The notes: a model not told the origin generated them from the sequence alone. Positions 48,523-56,434 are shown, numbered from the stretch's first letter. The stretch is DNA of 56,434 nt from Candidatus Staskawiczbacteria bacterium (GCA_903845295.1 CAIMWV010000010.1:1-56434); one strand, 5' to 3'. Made by a program: numbers and translations.

Positions 48523-48999
48523 CTATAATTTTTCCAATAGCTTCAATTCCAATTTGCCGGTTTCTGTATTATAAACGGCGAATGCAGGCTTGTAAAACTG
48601 GCCTGCCAGTTCGCCCGGGTTTATCAGATGACATTTTTTTCCTTCGGCTCCGCTCAGGACAAGTTCGTCCCATGGCCTGTGCGTATGGCCATAAAAAACC
48701 AAATCAAATTTTCCTGACTGGGCCAGTTTCTTTGCCATATCCGGGAAATGGCAAAAGGCAATTTTCTTACCGCCAAACTCTAATTCCATTTTTTCCGGCA
48801 AATCTAAATTATAATCCGCATTTCCTTTTACAAACTTTATTTCCCCGTCAAAATATTTTTTGGCATCGTCAATTGTTTCCTGGCCTGAAATGTCTCCGCA
48901 ATGCAAAATCAGCCGGATCTTCTCTTTCATTATCCAATCTATTGCCTTCTTAAAATTCACCCAATTATTATGCGTATCCGAAATAACCGCTATTTTCAT
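48523..48999 (-). CDS. YfcE/MJ0936-type metallophosphodiesterase
   Basis: This 158-residue calcineurin-like protein has the metal ligands of the family: AVISDTHNN, LHCGDISG, KGNADYN, FCHFPDM and FYGHTHRPW. It probably hydrolyses phosphodiesters; the natural substrate is unknown. A copy of the palindromic repeat (48639-48668) is read in frame right after GHTHRP as VLSGAEG, where relatives have a short loop before the LINPG strand, so the insert should be tolerated. It overlaps the disrupted pyrophosphohydrolase frame as ATGA. Confidence 0.9.
   Translation of the reverse strand: MKIAVISDTHNNWVNFKKAIDWIMKEKIRLILHCGDISGQETIDDAKKYFDGEIKFVKGNADYNLDLPEKMELEFGGKKIAFCHFPDMAKKLAQSGKFDLVFYGHTHRPWDELVLSGAEGKKCHLINPGELAGQFYKPAFAVYNTETGKLELKLLEKL
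48639..48668. repeat. Palindromic repeat inside the YfcE-like gene
   Basis: On the minus strand the core TGAGCGGAGCCGAA lies between TCC and GGA. This is the reverse form of the interspersed repeat, inserted in frame. Confidence 0.65.
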
Positions 49000-49301
49000 G
49001 ACTCATCAAGAATTATTTTGTCTTTGAATTTTCCGCGCTCTTCTGACTTATTATTTTTAACTTTTTACAATTCTTTTTTATCAAATTTTTTATAATCTAA
49101 AATCGCATTAATAACCTCCAAAATATCCGCCATCTCTTCTATGCTTTCGGCCTTCATGAATTCATTTACCTCTTCCTGTAATTTTTCCTTCAGTTTCTGC
49201 CGATATTCAGCATCATCTGCAATATGAGTTACAGGAATTCTGCCTTTGCTTTTGATTATTTCGGGAATCTTATCCCTGACTAATTTGTTGTATTTAGTCA
49301 T
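48996..49301 (-). pseudogene. MazG/PRA-PH-like pyrophosphohydrolase with an internal stop codon
   Basis: The frame opens with the family signature [19 protein letters not shown], then [26 protein letters not shown]. It stops at TAA (49065-49067) after 78 residues, at KKFDKKEL. The same frame then continues as KVKNNKSEERGKFKDKIILDES and ends in TGA overlapping the yfcE ATG. The continuation is the normal C-terminal tail of this family (KSEERGKFKDKIIL). So the TAA replaces one internal codon (most simply GAA) in an otherwise intact gene. It could be a nonsense mutation, a read-through codon or a sequencing error. It overlaps the upstream GNAT gene by 8 bases. Confidence 0.85.
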
Positions 49302-49818
49302 ATATATTAATCCAATATCTAAGTTTTATTTTCCCCGAATCTTTTCCCGAATCTGCCTTTACTTTGCTTTCAAATATCCCACCATTTTTCTCTATTATCT
49401 TCTTTGAACCGATATTGTCTTCATTGCAGGTTACCAATACTTTCTTGATTCCCAATTGTTCTGATTTCTTTAACGCCAGAGCTAAAATTTTTGCCCCATA
49501 TCCTTTTTTTCTTTCTGACGGCCTGATTTCATAACCTATATGCCCGCCGTATTTCCTCAACAACTCTGTCAGCTTATGCCTTATCGAAACTTTGCCGATA
49601 AACTTATCTCCGTCAACAAGCCAATAAACGCTGGCCGGGACATAGCCATTGGGCAGGTCTCTCCCTTTTTCCTGGTTTTTTAACAGCTTTATATAAGCCG
49701 GGAAATTATCTCTCAGCCCTTTTAATGTATCATCTTGACGATCTTCTATTTTAAACTCTTCCTGGGCTTCTAAAAAACTTTTTTTGTATTTTATATTTGG
49801 TTTTACCAGCCTGACCAT
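49294..49818 (-). CDS. GNAT-family N-acetyltransferase
   Basis: This 174-residue protein has the GNAT acetyl-CoA loop [14 protein letters not shown] after [11 protein letters not shown], and the following [19 protein letters not shown] that is typical of RimJ/RimL-like or small-molecule acetyltransferases. The N-terminal part includes [18 protein letters not shown]. The substrate cannot be inferred. It is part of the long secA-led operon and overlaps the next gene by 8 bp. Confidence 0.88.
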   Translation of the reverse strand: MVRLVKPNIKYKKSFLEAQEEFKIEDRQDDTLKGLRDNFPAYIKLLKNQEKGRDLPNGYVPASVYWLVDGDKFIGKVSIRHKLTELLRKYGGHIGYEIRPSERKKGYGAKILALALKKSEQLGIKKVLVTCNEDNIGSKKIIEKNGGIFESKVKADSGKDSGKIKLRYWINIYD

Positions 49819-49844
49819 ATTATTTATATTATTTATCGATATAT

Positions 49845-50291
49845 TTAACTCTTGGAATTTCTGAGACTGTCTGACGACTTCAATTTTTCTTTGATTCCCG
49901 GCTCTTCAAGCAACATTTTTAAAGGAAGTATCAATGGTTGAGGCAAGTTATTCAGATTAAACCATCCAATTTTTTCACATTTATCAGGTTCCATAATCTT
50001 CGGCGTTCCTAAAATCCCTTTTGCCAAAACTTCTATAGTTACATAATGTTTTTCCGGAGAAAAAATAGTATTGAGGGTTGCCAGCATTTCAATATTTTCT
50101 AAATCCAAACCGACTTCTTCTTTTAATTCCCTTCTGACGCATTCTAAAAAGCTTTCCCCCATTTCCAGATGGCCGCCCACCGACGCCCATGTCCCGCCCT
50201 CATGGTTTCCCTTTCTCAGCATCAAAAAAATCTGGTGCTTATCGTTAACAATATTAATTCCCATTCCAACTTTTGGCCTATTTTTTTCCAT
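49845..50291 (-). CDS. Nudix hydrolase 1 of the secA operon
   Basis: This 148-residue protein has an exact Nudix box at about residues 41-63: GGHLEMGESF ... RRELKEEVGL (GX5EX7REUXEEXGU). It hydrolyses nucleoside diphosphates linked to another group. The MGINIVNDKHQIFLMLRKGNHEGGTWASVGGH opening and the late CEKIGWFNLNNLPQPL resemble MutT/cytosine-type Nudix enzymes. The substrate is unknown. It starts 1 bp after the CAP-domain gene. Confidence 0.9.
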   Translation of the reverse strand: MEKNRPKVGMGINIVNDKHQIFLMLRKGNHEGGTWASVGGHLEMGESFLECVRRELKEEVGLDLENIEMLATLNTIFSPEKHYVTIEVLAKGILGTPKIMEPDKCEKIGWFNLNNLPQPLILPLKMLLEEPGIKEKLKSSDSLRNSKS

Positions 50292-50292
50292 T

Positions 50293-51168
50293 TTACTTAC
50301 CAGTAACGCAATTATTAAAAATATTCACTTGATTATTATATTTTGCAATAGCTTCTTTAATTTGCCCTACCAATAAATTATACTTTTCGACCAATTGATT
50401 ATAATCATCCGCCATTTGGCCGTAACCTGCGGAGTTTTGGTTTGCATTGTCAAGCTGTGTTTTCTTATTATTAATCTGCGAAGAAAATATTTCAAGTTGC
50501 GATTCGGCTGAATCAATCCCATTTTTTAAGTTAGTATCCGGCTGGACGCACGCGGCCGATGGAAACCCGAATTCCTGCACGCCAATCAAAACTGTTTGGC
50601 CCTTATAAGTTCCTTTAATTATGGCAACGCCGATTTCCGTGTATCTGTTGTTTAAGATATTCGCCCTATGCCCGGGGCTTGCCATCCAATCGTCAACGAC
50701 TTCCTTTTCCGATGAAAAATTCCCTAAAATTAAATTTTCTCCCTCAACAATATAATCATAACCGAAACCTTGCACCAATTTTCCCGGATCAACGCCAGAT
50801 GGCGAGACGTGCTCAAAATACTGCTTTGAAAACATATCATTGGCTTTGGCCGAAGCTGCCCCATCAAGTTTTATATTTTCTTTTAATGCCAACAAGTTCC
50901 CGTTTTCCTGCCTTTGCAAATTTGTTTCTGCAATAATCCGGCTTTGCAACAAGACAACCGACTTTGCCGCGCCCCCGATATTCAAGGGAGGCGGTGTCAA
51001 TATTTCTTTCTCGACCTGCTTCAATGTTGAGCCAATATCTGTTTTTTTCAAGCTTTGTACGCCCTTGTTGAAACTATTATAAAATTTTACGGCATCATCC
51101 TTAAAGTAAATCCCCGCTCCCAAAGCCGCAATTATCAAAATAAAAATTATACTTTTAGATACCTTCAT
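50293..51168 (-). CDS. CAP/SCP-domain secreted or membrane-anchored protein
   Basis: This 291-residue protein has an N-terminal hydrophobic helix (residues 6-23), a linker, and a CAP domain with HVSPSGVDP, YIVEGENLILG and WMASPGHRANILNNRYTEIGVA. These are the histidine and glutamate cluster and the signature motifs of bacterial YkwD-like proteins. A C-terminal coiled coil follows (SAESQLEIFSSQINNKK). It acts outside the membrane; the function of bacterial CAP proteins is mostly unclear. Its start overlaps the stop of the next Nudix gene upstream as ATGA. Confidence 0.92.
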   Translation of the reverse strand: MKVSKSIIFILIIAALGAGIYFKDDAVKFYNSFNKGVQSLKKTDIGSTLKQVEKEILTPPPLNIGGAAKSVVLLQSRIIAETNLQRQENGNLLALKENIKLDGAASAKANDMFSKQYFEHVSPSGVDPGKLVQGFGYDYIVEGENLILGNFSSEKEVVDDWMASPGHRANILNNRYTEIGVAIIKGTYKGQTVLIGVQEFGFPSAACVQPDTNLKNGIDSAESQLEIFSSQINNKKTQLDNANQNSAGYGQMADDYNQLVEKYNLLVGQIKEAIAKYNNQVNIFNNCVTGK

Positions 51169-51626
51169 TGCATTTTTAAATTTTGAAGTATCTTAAATCC
51201 CTTTTTGATTGAGCGTATCTCGGGATCCTTCTCTCCTTTTTCTTTGGAAAATATAAGTTTTAGTTCATTCTCGGCTATCCATAAAAAACTGGCGTGATCG
51301 AGCCGATTTATTTTTACATTCTCTATCGGTTCTTCAAATGTAGCGAAATAAATTTTTTCAATTACAGGGGTATCAGTGGTATAAGAAAATTCATCAAATT
51401 GATCAGCGACAACAATATGCATGCCTAATTCTTCTAAAATTTCCCGCTTAAGCCCATCTATAGGATCTTCTCCAGATTCAATGTGCCCGCCGGGCAACTC
51501 ATAGACTCCTGGCATAAAAGTTTTCGTATCAGCTCTCTTGGCTACAAAAACTCTTTCGACACCATCAAAATTATGATGTATAAATGCACAGGCCGTTACA
51601 GTTTGGCTATTATTTTTATTTTCCAT
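51165..51626 (-). CDS. Nudix hydrolase 2 of the secA operon
   Basis: This 153-residue protein has an exact Nudix box GGHIESGEDP ... KREILEELGM. Upstream is VERVFVAKRADTKTFMPGVYELPGGH, a MutT-like substrate strand. It overlaps the sugar dehydrogenase stop by 11 bp and the CAP gene start by 4 bp, so it is fully embedded in the operon. The substrate is unknown. Confidence 0.9.
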   Translation of the reverse strand: MENKNNSQTVTACAFIHHNFDGVERVFVAKRADTKTFMPGVYELPGGHIESGEDPIDGLKREILEELGMHIVVADQFDEFSYTTDTPVIEKIYFATFEEPIENVKINRLDHASFLWIAENELKLIFSKEKGEKDPEIRSIKKGFKILQNLKMQ

Positions 51627-52431
51627 GGCATTTTTTATACTTCTTGCCAGATATCAGATTATTGTTAATTTCTTCAATTGTTTTATGCAATTTAAGATCA
51701 ACTCCGATGCTATCAGCAAAACATATTATGGCCCTTGTGTCTTTCGGCAGGCATTTCCCGCCGTAGCCCCTGTAACCGTCAAAAAATATATCTAAGTGGG
51801 AATCGCCTATCCTATTATCAGCCGCAACAATTTCTTTTACCGTCTCATAACCAATCCCTGATTTTTTGCACAAATCATACATTTGGTTGGCAAAAACCAC
51901 TTTAGATGCCAAAAATGTATTTATAAAATATTTTACCATTTCAGCGTCTCGTGCGCTTACTATTTTTTTGAAGGGGGCATCGGGCAATATTCTTAAAATA
52001 TCTCCGGCAACTTCCCGGCTTTTTGAAGTAAAGCCTACTATCTGCTTATCGGGAAATTTCATGTCATTTTTTGCATTACGCTCCGTCAAAAATTCCGGAT
52101 TAAACAAAACTTTATGGCCGGGATATTTCTTTTGCAATTTTTCCGTTGTGCCAGGGAGAACAGTTGATTTTATAATCACTATCTTCTCGCCTGAAATATT
52201 TTTGCAGGCATCCTCGACATAAGATAAATCAAAACCGTTCTTTTTATCAAACGGAGTCGGCACGCATATAAAAATCACGTCTGCTTTATTTACTTTAACC
52301 AAAGATCCTCTCCCGTTTTTATCATAAACAAAAAGCGGCGCGCCCTTTTCTTTAAAATAATTTTCCAATGCTCCGCCCACGGTTCCCAACCCGATTATGC
52401 CTATGCTATATTTTTTAGAATTCATTGCCAT
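51616..52431 (-). CDS. UDP-glucose/GDP-mannose dehydrogenase-like protein, two-domain form
   Basis: About 271 residues from the ATG at 52431 (MAMNSKK); an in-frame ATG at 52455 would overlap the Nudix stop more deeply. The NAD domain (IGIIGLGTVGGAL) and central domain with catalytic GYGGKCLPKD are present, as are VIIKSTVLPGTTEK and FNPEFLTERNAKND. It ends just after the central long helix (HKTIEEINNNL), so the C-terminal UDP-binding domain (about 120 residues) is missing. No continuing frame is seen downstream, so the short form appears original. Substrate binding would need another partner or a different sugar nucleotide mode. Confidence 0.85.
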   Translation of the reverse strand: MAMNSKKYSIGIIGLGTVGGALENYFKEKGAPLFVYDKNGRGSLVKVNKADVIFICVPTPFDKKNGFDLSYVEDACKNISGEKIVIIKSTVLPGTTEKLQKKYPGHKVLFNPEFLTERNAKNDMKFPDKQIVGFTSKSREVAGDILRILPDAPFKKIVSARDAEMVKYFINTFLASKVVFANQMYDLCKKSGIGYETVKEIVAADNRIGDSHLDIFFDGYRGYGGKCLPKDTRAIICFADSIGVDLKLHKTIEEINNNLISGKKYKKCHGK

Positions 52432-52439
52432 GGCATTTT

Positions 52440-52889
52440 TTATTTTTCTGGCCAACCAAACTCAATATATTTTTGTCCATTTAAATAACAATCTATTGCA
52501 CTGCGGATATACAAGATAGTATTTGATGGCAAATTATCTAGCGGAAACCAGGACAAGTCATCGCATTTATTTGGCTCCATATTTTTTATTTCTCCTTTCC
52601 AATCTTTTGCAACAAAAAACAAATCAATTCTTTCATGATCTCCGTGCCAGCGATGCATTGTTAAAACCAATTCCAGATTGTCCGTCTTCAGTTTTACTCC
52701 CGCCTCTTCAAAAGCTTCTCTGACCATTGCGTTTTTCATGGTTTCTCCGCCGTCGGCATGGCCGGCCACTAAACCGTATTTTCCATCTTCAAACCCGGTT
52801 TGGAACCTCCGAAGCAATAAAATTTTTTGTTCTTTGATAAAAAGCGCATAAACCGAGGGAATTAACTTGAATCTTTCTTTTACCGCCAT
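52440..52889 (-). CDS. Nudix hydrolase 3 of the secA operon
   Basis: This 149-residue protein has the Nudix box AGHADGGETM ... VREAFEEAGV, with Ala instead of the first Gly, which is tolerated in the family. The opening ALFIKEQKILLLRRFQTGFEDGKYGLVAGH is MutT-like. It starts 1 bp after secA and overlaps the sugar dehydrogenase start region. Confidence 0.9.
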   Translation of the reverse strand: MAVKERFKLIPSVYALFIKEQKILLLRRFQTGFEDGKYGLVAGHADGGETMKNAMVREAFEEAGVKLKTDNLELVLTMHRWHGDHERIDLFFVAKDWKGEIKNMEPNKCDDLSWFPLDNLPSNTILYIRSAIDCYLNGQKYIEFGWPEK

Positions 52890-52890
52890 A

Positions 52891-55365
52891 TTATTTTTTC
52901 TCCCTCATTAGTTTTTTATGCTCTTCAGTATTCAACATCCCGCATTTCTTATATTTCTTGCCGGAGCCGCACGGACAGAGGTCATTTCTGCCGATTTCTT
53001 TTTTACCGGCCTGCCCTGAGCCCGGCGAACGGGATTCAACAGCGCGAGACTGCGGAGTTGGTTTTTGACGAACCTGCAGGCCGGCTTTCAGGATATTTTC
53101 TGCGATATCAGCGTCAATGGTTGCCAGCAGCTGTCCGAATGCTTTATGCCCCTCATTTTTATATTCAACCAAAGGATCCCTGCCCGAATAAGCCCTCAAT
53201 CTCACAGAATCCCTTATGTGATCCATATAAGACAGGTGTTCCTGCCAAAGCATATCCAAAACACGCAAACAAACAAATTTTTCCACTTGTTTCATATTTT
53301 CAGCTCCCAATTCTTTCTCTTTTTTGCCGTACTCTTCTGGCGAAAGCCCGGCTTTCGCGAAAATTTCCAAAACTTTTTCCTTCAAATCAGAAGTTCCCAA
53401 AAATTCTTTTCTTTTTTTATAAATAATTTCCCTGTGCTTATTCAAAACATCGTCATACTCCAACAGGTGGTGGCGCGAGTCAAAATTGAATCCCTCAATT
53501 TTCTCTTGTGCCGACTCAATGGCGCCCGAAATCATTCCTGCTTGTATAGGCTCGTCTTCAGGAATTTTCAAGGCAGTCATCAAAGATTTTATCCTGTCTC
53601 CACCGAAAATCCTCATTAAATCATCTTCCAGTGAAACAAAAAATTGCGTTGATCCCTGATCTCCCTGCCTGCCGGATCTTCCTCTAAGCTGGTTATCAAT
53701 TCTCCTTGCGTCGTGCCTTTCGGTTCCCATAACATGCAAACCGCCCAATTCCTGGACCATTTTAGCTTCCTCGGGACTGGACGGATTGCCGCCTAAAATA
53801 ATATCCACGCCCCTGCCCGCCATATTTGTTGCAATCGTTACGGCTCCCTTTTTTCCTGCCTGGGCTATGATTTCACCTTCCCTTTCGTGGTTTTTAGCAT
53901 TTAAAATATTGTGGGGAATGCCTTTCGTTTCCAATAATTTTCCTAAATACTCGTTCCTTTCAACAGACCTTGTGCCGACTAAAATCGGCTGGCCTTTTTT
54001 ATGGAGTTCCTCAATTTCTTTTATGGCCGCAGAGAACTTTCCGGCTTCTGTTTTAAAAACTTTGTCGGAAAAATCCTTTCTTACCAGGGATTTGTGCGGA
54101 GGAATTGCAACAACCTCCAGTTTGTAAACTTTATCAAATTCTTCGGCGGAAGTCAGCGCGGTTCCTGTCATGCCGGCCAGCTTTTTGTACATCCTGAAAT
54201 AATTTTGGAAAGTGATTGTTGCCATTGTTATAGATTCCGGCCTTACAACAACCCCTTCTTTCGCCTCCACTGCCTGATGCAGTCCCGCTGACCACCGGCG
54301 TCCGGGCAAAATTCTGCCGGTGAATTCGTCAATAATCAAAATCTCCCCGTTTTTTACGGTGTAATCCCTGTCTTTCAAAAATAACGCTTTGGCTTTCAGC
54401 GCAGATTCCAATTGGTGGGTTGTTATGATATCGTTGTCCAACCAGGGATCGAATCCCAGGCTTTTTACAACCCTGTTCTGCCCTTGGTCTGTGAAAGTGA
54501 CTGATTTTGCTTTCTCATCAAGCTCATAATCAATGCCTTTTTCCAAGGGAGATATAACTCTTGCAAAAGTATAATATTTTTCGGTTGCTTCCTCCGCCTC
54601 GCCGGAAATTATTAAAGGCACCCTTGCTTCATCAATTAAAATTGAATCGACTTCATCAACAACAACAAAATTAAAACCGCGCTGGACTTCCTGATTTCTT
54701 TCGTAGACCATATTATCTCTCAAATAATCAAACCCGAATTCATTATTGGTTCCATAAGTAATATCAGCCGCATATGCTTCTTTCCTTGAAACCGGCTTTA
54801 GATAATTCTGGACCACCTTGAAATTTCCCATTGTGTCCCTTTCCTTGTCTTTCTCTTCATTTTTATAATTAGCGTCATAAACGTATCCTGATTCGTTTAC
54901 AATGCATCCTGCAGACAGCCCCAGAGCGTCATAAACCTGCCCCATCCAAACCATATCTCTTTTGGCCAGATAGTCGTTTACCGTAACAACGTGCACCCCA
55001 AGGCCCAATAATGCGTTTAAATAGGCAGGTAGAGTGGCTGACAGGGTTTTGCCCTCGCCTGTTTTCATCTCTGCAATTTTGCCCTGATGCAGGACGATTC
55101 CGCCTATCATTTGCACGTCAAAATGCCGCTGGTTTAAGGTTCTTTTTGAAGCTTCGCGGACCAACGCAAAAGCCGCAGGAAGAATATCTTCCAAGGTTTC
55201 TCCTTTCGCTAATCTTTCTTTAAATTCTTTTGTTTTTTCTTTTAATTGCTCGCCTGAAAGTTTTTCAAATTCCGGTTCAAAAGAATTTATTTTTTCTATT
55301 ATGGGATTTAACCCTTTTACAAACTTTTCATTAGGATCCCCAAAAATTTTAGATAAAATTGACAT
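52891..55365 (-). CDS. secA: Preprotein translocase ATPase SecA
   Basis: 824 residues. DEAD motor: Walker A MKTGEGKT at 100-107, Walker B VVDEVDSILIDEA near 240, and MAGRGVDI / GRSGRQGD in the second motor half. The preprotein cross-linking and scaffold regions are complete. The C-terminus has a SEC-C zinc motif (CPCGSGKKYKKCG), a linker and basic tail. The linker carries a palindromic repeat (SRSPGSGQAG). It drives export through SecYEG together with the SecDF genes nearby. It heads a minus-strand operon of nine genes down to yfcE. Confidence 0.97.
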   Translation of the reverse strand: MSILSKIFGDPNEKFVKGLNPIIEKINSFEPEFEKLSGEQLKEKTKEFKERLAKGETLEDILPAAFALVREASKRTLNQRHFDVQMIGGIVLHQGKIAEMKTGEGKTLSATLPAYLNALLGLGVHVVTVNDYLAKRDMVWMGQVYDALGLSAGCIVNESGYVYDANYKNEEKDKERDTMGNFKVVQNYLKPVSRKEAYAADITYGTNNEFGFDYLRDNMVYERNQEVQRGFNFVVVDEVDSILIDEARVPLIISGEAEEATEKYYTFARVISPLEKGIDYELDEKAKSVTFTDQGQNRVVKSLGFDPWLDNDIITTHQLESALKAKALFLKDRDYTVKNGEILIIDEFTGRILPGRRWSAGLHQAVEAKEGVVVRPESITMATITFQNYFRMYKKLAGMTGTALTSAEEFDKVYKLEVVAIPPHKSLVRKDFSDKVFKTEAGKFSAAIKEIEELHKKGQPILVGTRSVERNEYLGKLLETKGIPHNILNAKNHEREGEIIAQAGKKGAVTIATNMAGRGVDIILGGNPSSPEEAKMVQELGGLHVMGTERHDARRIDNQLRGRSGRQGDQGSTQFFVSLEDDLMRIFGGDRIKSLMTALKIPEDEPIQAGMISGAIESAQEKIEGFNFDSRHHLLEYDDVLNKHREIIYKKRKEFLGTSDLKEKVLEIFAKAGLSPEEYGKKEKELGAENMKQVEKFVCLRVLDMLWQEHLSYMDHIRDSVRLRAYSGRDPLVEYKNEGHKAFGQLLATIDADIAENILKAGLQVRQKPTPQSRAVESRSPGSGQAGKKEIGRNDLCPCGSGKKYKKCGMLNTEEHKKLMREKK
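53009..53034. repeat. Palindromic repeat inside the secA linker
   Basis: On the minus strand CCC-GTTCGCCGGGCTCA-GGG, the interspersed repeat family, is in frame in the linker before the SEC-C zinc motif. Confidence 0.55.
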
Positions 55366-55379
55366 AGGTTATATATCTT

Positions 55380-55408
55380 TTTATAGCTTTTTTAGTGTCT
55401 TTTGTAAA
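55380..55408 (-). promoter_or_regulatory. secA operon promoter
   Basis: On the minus strand TTTACA (55403-55408), a 17-bp spacer and TATAAA (55380-55385) give a predicted start near 55373 and a very short leader. Confidence 0.6.
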
Positions 55409-55500
55409 CCTTGTACAGAATTGCCTGGAACGAAGCTTAATTATTGCCAGACTTTCCTAATTATGATAGGTTTAAAATAGAACCTTAGGAGGGAAAAATC

Positions 55501-55926
55501 ATGCCGATTTGCCAACATGTCGTATCACGCATGTTGTGGGGCGGCAGCGTCCGTCCCCCAGACCAGCCATGCACCGAAGAAGCAGCGGCTCTCGTCGCTG
55601 TACCTGGCCATCCCGAAGGGATTCATGTTTGCAGAAATCATTTTGAGCAGTGGGCGGTAATATATCGCCCCAAAAAATGCGCCAAATGCGGCGACCCTCT
55701 TGGCGGTCCCCACGGCGGTTCAAAGACTGATTTTTGGGACGAGGTTTGGCCATACCAAATGAAGGTCAAGGGCGTCCTTCACCTCGTCTGTCTTTGGTGT
55801 TATGTGCCGATGCTCTCAACGGCAATGAGTTCAGAGACTGCGGCAATGGCATCGACAGAATTGCCCGACGGAATGCTCGGAGTAGATAAAGGCGACAACC
55901 TTTCCCTTGAGATTCCAATCCGGTAG
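55501..55926 (+). CDS. Small zinc-ribbon protein, unknown function
   Basis: This 141-residue protein has paired cysteines KKCAKCGDP (residues about 59-64) and LVCLWCY (about 98-103), plus an N-terminal cluster (CQH, CTEE, CRNHFEQW), so it probably binds one or two zinc ions. There is no signal peptide or membrane segment. It has a good AGGAGG ribosome site 8 bases before the ATG and a terminator after it. It is transcribed opposite to secA and the ribosome hibernation gene, and its higher GC suggests a different origin. I recognise no family. Confidence 0.75.
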   Translation: MPICQHVVSRMLWGGSVRPPDQPCTEEAAALVAVPGHPEGIHVCRNHFEQWAVIYRPKKCAKCGDPLGGPHGGSKTDFWDEVWPYQMKVKGVLHLVCLWCYVPMLSTAMSSETAAMASTELPDGMLGVDKGDNLSLEIPIR

Positions 55927-55974
55927 ATATCGGATTGGTAATTTAGAAGATCGCGACAATCTTTGTCCGGTCAA

Positions 55975-56005
55975 TCAGCGAAGCCACAGGTTTCGCTTTT
56001 TTATT
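55975..56005 (+). terminator. Hairpin terminator of the zinc-ribbon gene
   Basis: An AGCGAA / TTCGCT stem is followed by TTTTTTATTT. Confidence 0.7.
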
Positions 56006-56017
56006 TATTTTTTTACT

Positions 56018-56053
56018 AAAAAACCACCTCGACAAAAGGGTGGCTTTTTTAAG
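56018..56053. terminator. Bidirectional terminator after the hibernation factor gene
   Basis: An AACCACC-type stem pairs with GGTGGCTT around a short loop, with A- and T-runs on both sides. It ends the minus-strand gene at 56054. Confidence 0.8.
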
Positions 56054-56434
56054 TTAGATTTCTATTTCTCCTTTTGATTTTCTCTGATCCCTGCGGTTCT
56101 TGTCAATATTTTTGAATTTATATTTTTCAATTTCCATCTTCAGTTCGTTTTTGGCTCCGACAATAGCCTTAAACAGGTCGTCTGCCCTATACCAAGCCTC
56201 CAGACTTTTACCCGGCAGTATAACCTGGGTTTTAACCAGAAAAATCTTTCCTTTTTTATGATGCTGGGTTTCTTTCTCCACTTCAACAAATACTTCAGCC
56301 AAAGTTTTTCCCTTATCGGGTGTATCCTGCTTAAGGATATCGATGTGTTTTTTAACTGATCCAATCTTTTTTTCAACAAAGTTCTGCAAACCCTCTGTTA
56401 AATCTAAATTTTTTGTTTTTATTATGATTTTCAT
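56054..56434 (-). CDS. Ribosome hibernation-promoting factor / RaiA (short form)
   Basis: 126 residues, starting with an ATG at the last bases of the window. The opening MKIIIKTKNLDLTEGLQNFVEKKIGSVKK and the later VEVEKETQHHKKGKIFLVKTQVILPGKSL with DDLFKAIVGAKNELKMEIEKYK are the conserved S30AE domain. It binds the 30S decoding region to silence or protect idle ribosomes. There is no long C-terminal dimerisation domain, so it is the short type. An upstream start cannot be excluded because the window ends here. Confidence 0.92.
   Translation of the reverse strand: MKIIIKTKNLDLTEGLQNFVEKKIGSVKKHIDILKQDTPDKGKTLAEVFVEVEKETQHHKKGKIFLVKTQVILPGKSLEAWYRADDLFKAIVGAKNELKMEIEKYKFKNIDKNRRDQRKSKGEIEI

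Noticed and set aside
51616-52431. Frameshifted full-length UDP-glucose dehydrogenase
   Set aside because: No frame after the stop encodes the missing C-terminal domain; the next Nudix gene begins within a few bases.

Overview
The window looks like a chromosome segment from an uncultivated, streamlined bacterium of the Candidate Phyla Radiation (Patescibacteria, most likely a Parcubacteria-type lineage). This is inferred from AT-rich, tightly packed genes, many leaderless or Shine-Dalgarno-free starts, compact enzymes (a phosphoglycerate kinase of about 346 residues, a two-domain nucleotide-sugar dehydrogenase), bare VirD4/HerA-like ATPases without membrane anchors, and a large family of cysteine-rich proteins with no familiar function. 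No search could be run, so the taxonomic call is a judgement from gene content.

Layout. 1-1453: the 3' end of a large serine recombinase runs into a tRNA cluster (Asp, Met, initiator-like Met) with a GIY-YIG protein between. 1557-13656: housekeeping genes (MBL/beta-CASP nuclease, GNAT, LepA, MurJ, RNase P RNA, a methyltransferase, RNase HI, Maf, an M23 peptidase, and a pgk-DHH phosphoesterase-YwbE operon). 13922-39833: the striking part, thirteen divergent paralogues of about 555-605 residues, all on the minus strand and mostly 3-5 bp apart or overlapping by ATGA, interrupted by a nucleotidyltransferase, a VirD4-like ATPase and a CutA-like protein. 39905-43685: a second VirD4-like ATPase with two membrane proteins. 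43881-46012: a dihydroorotate-dehydrogenase-like gene and a sigma-4/HARE-like regulator. 46120-56434: SecF, SecD, a long secA-led operon (three Nudix genes, a CAP protein, a sugar dehydrogenase, a GNAT, an interrupted pyrophosphohydrolase, a phosphodiesterase), a small zinc-ribbon gene and the ribosome hibernation factor.

The array. Each paralogue has a near-symmetrical plan: zinc ribbon, then a CxxC-x17-CxxC-like ribbon, then two Cys/Asn-rich repetitive (solenoid-like) modules that each end in the same FGCV-LR-K-Y-I-N-QY-KEEY cap, then a second zinc ribbon and a second CxxC-x17-CxxC ribbon. The same CxxC-x17-CxxC ribbon is in the ATPase next to the array, so array and ATPases may form one system. 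Its function is unknown; binding of nucleic acid or protein partners, or translocation by the ATPases, are hypotheses only.

Three kinds of non-coding structure also stand out: a two-hairpin element with compensatory stem changes in front of two array-region genes (third, shorter copy adjacent); a nested inverted-repeat element of about 280 bp; and a short palindromic repeat (core TTCGRCARGCTCA with co-varying flanks) found between genes and also in frame inside several proteins.
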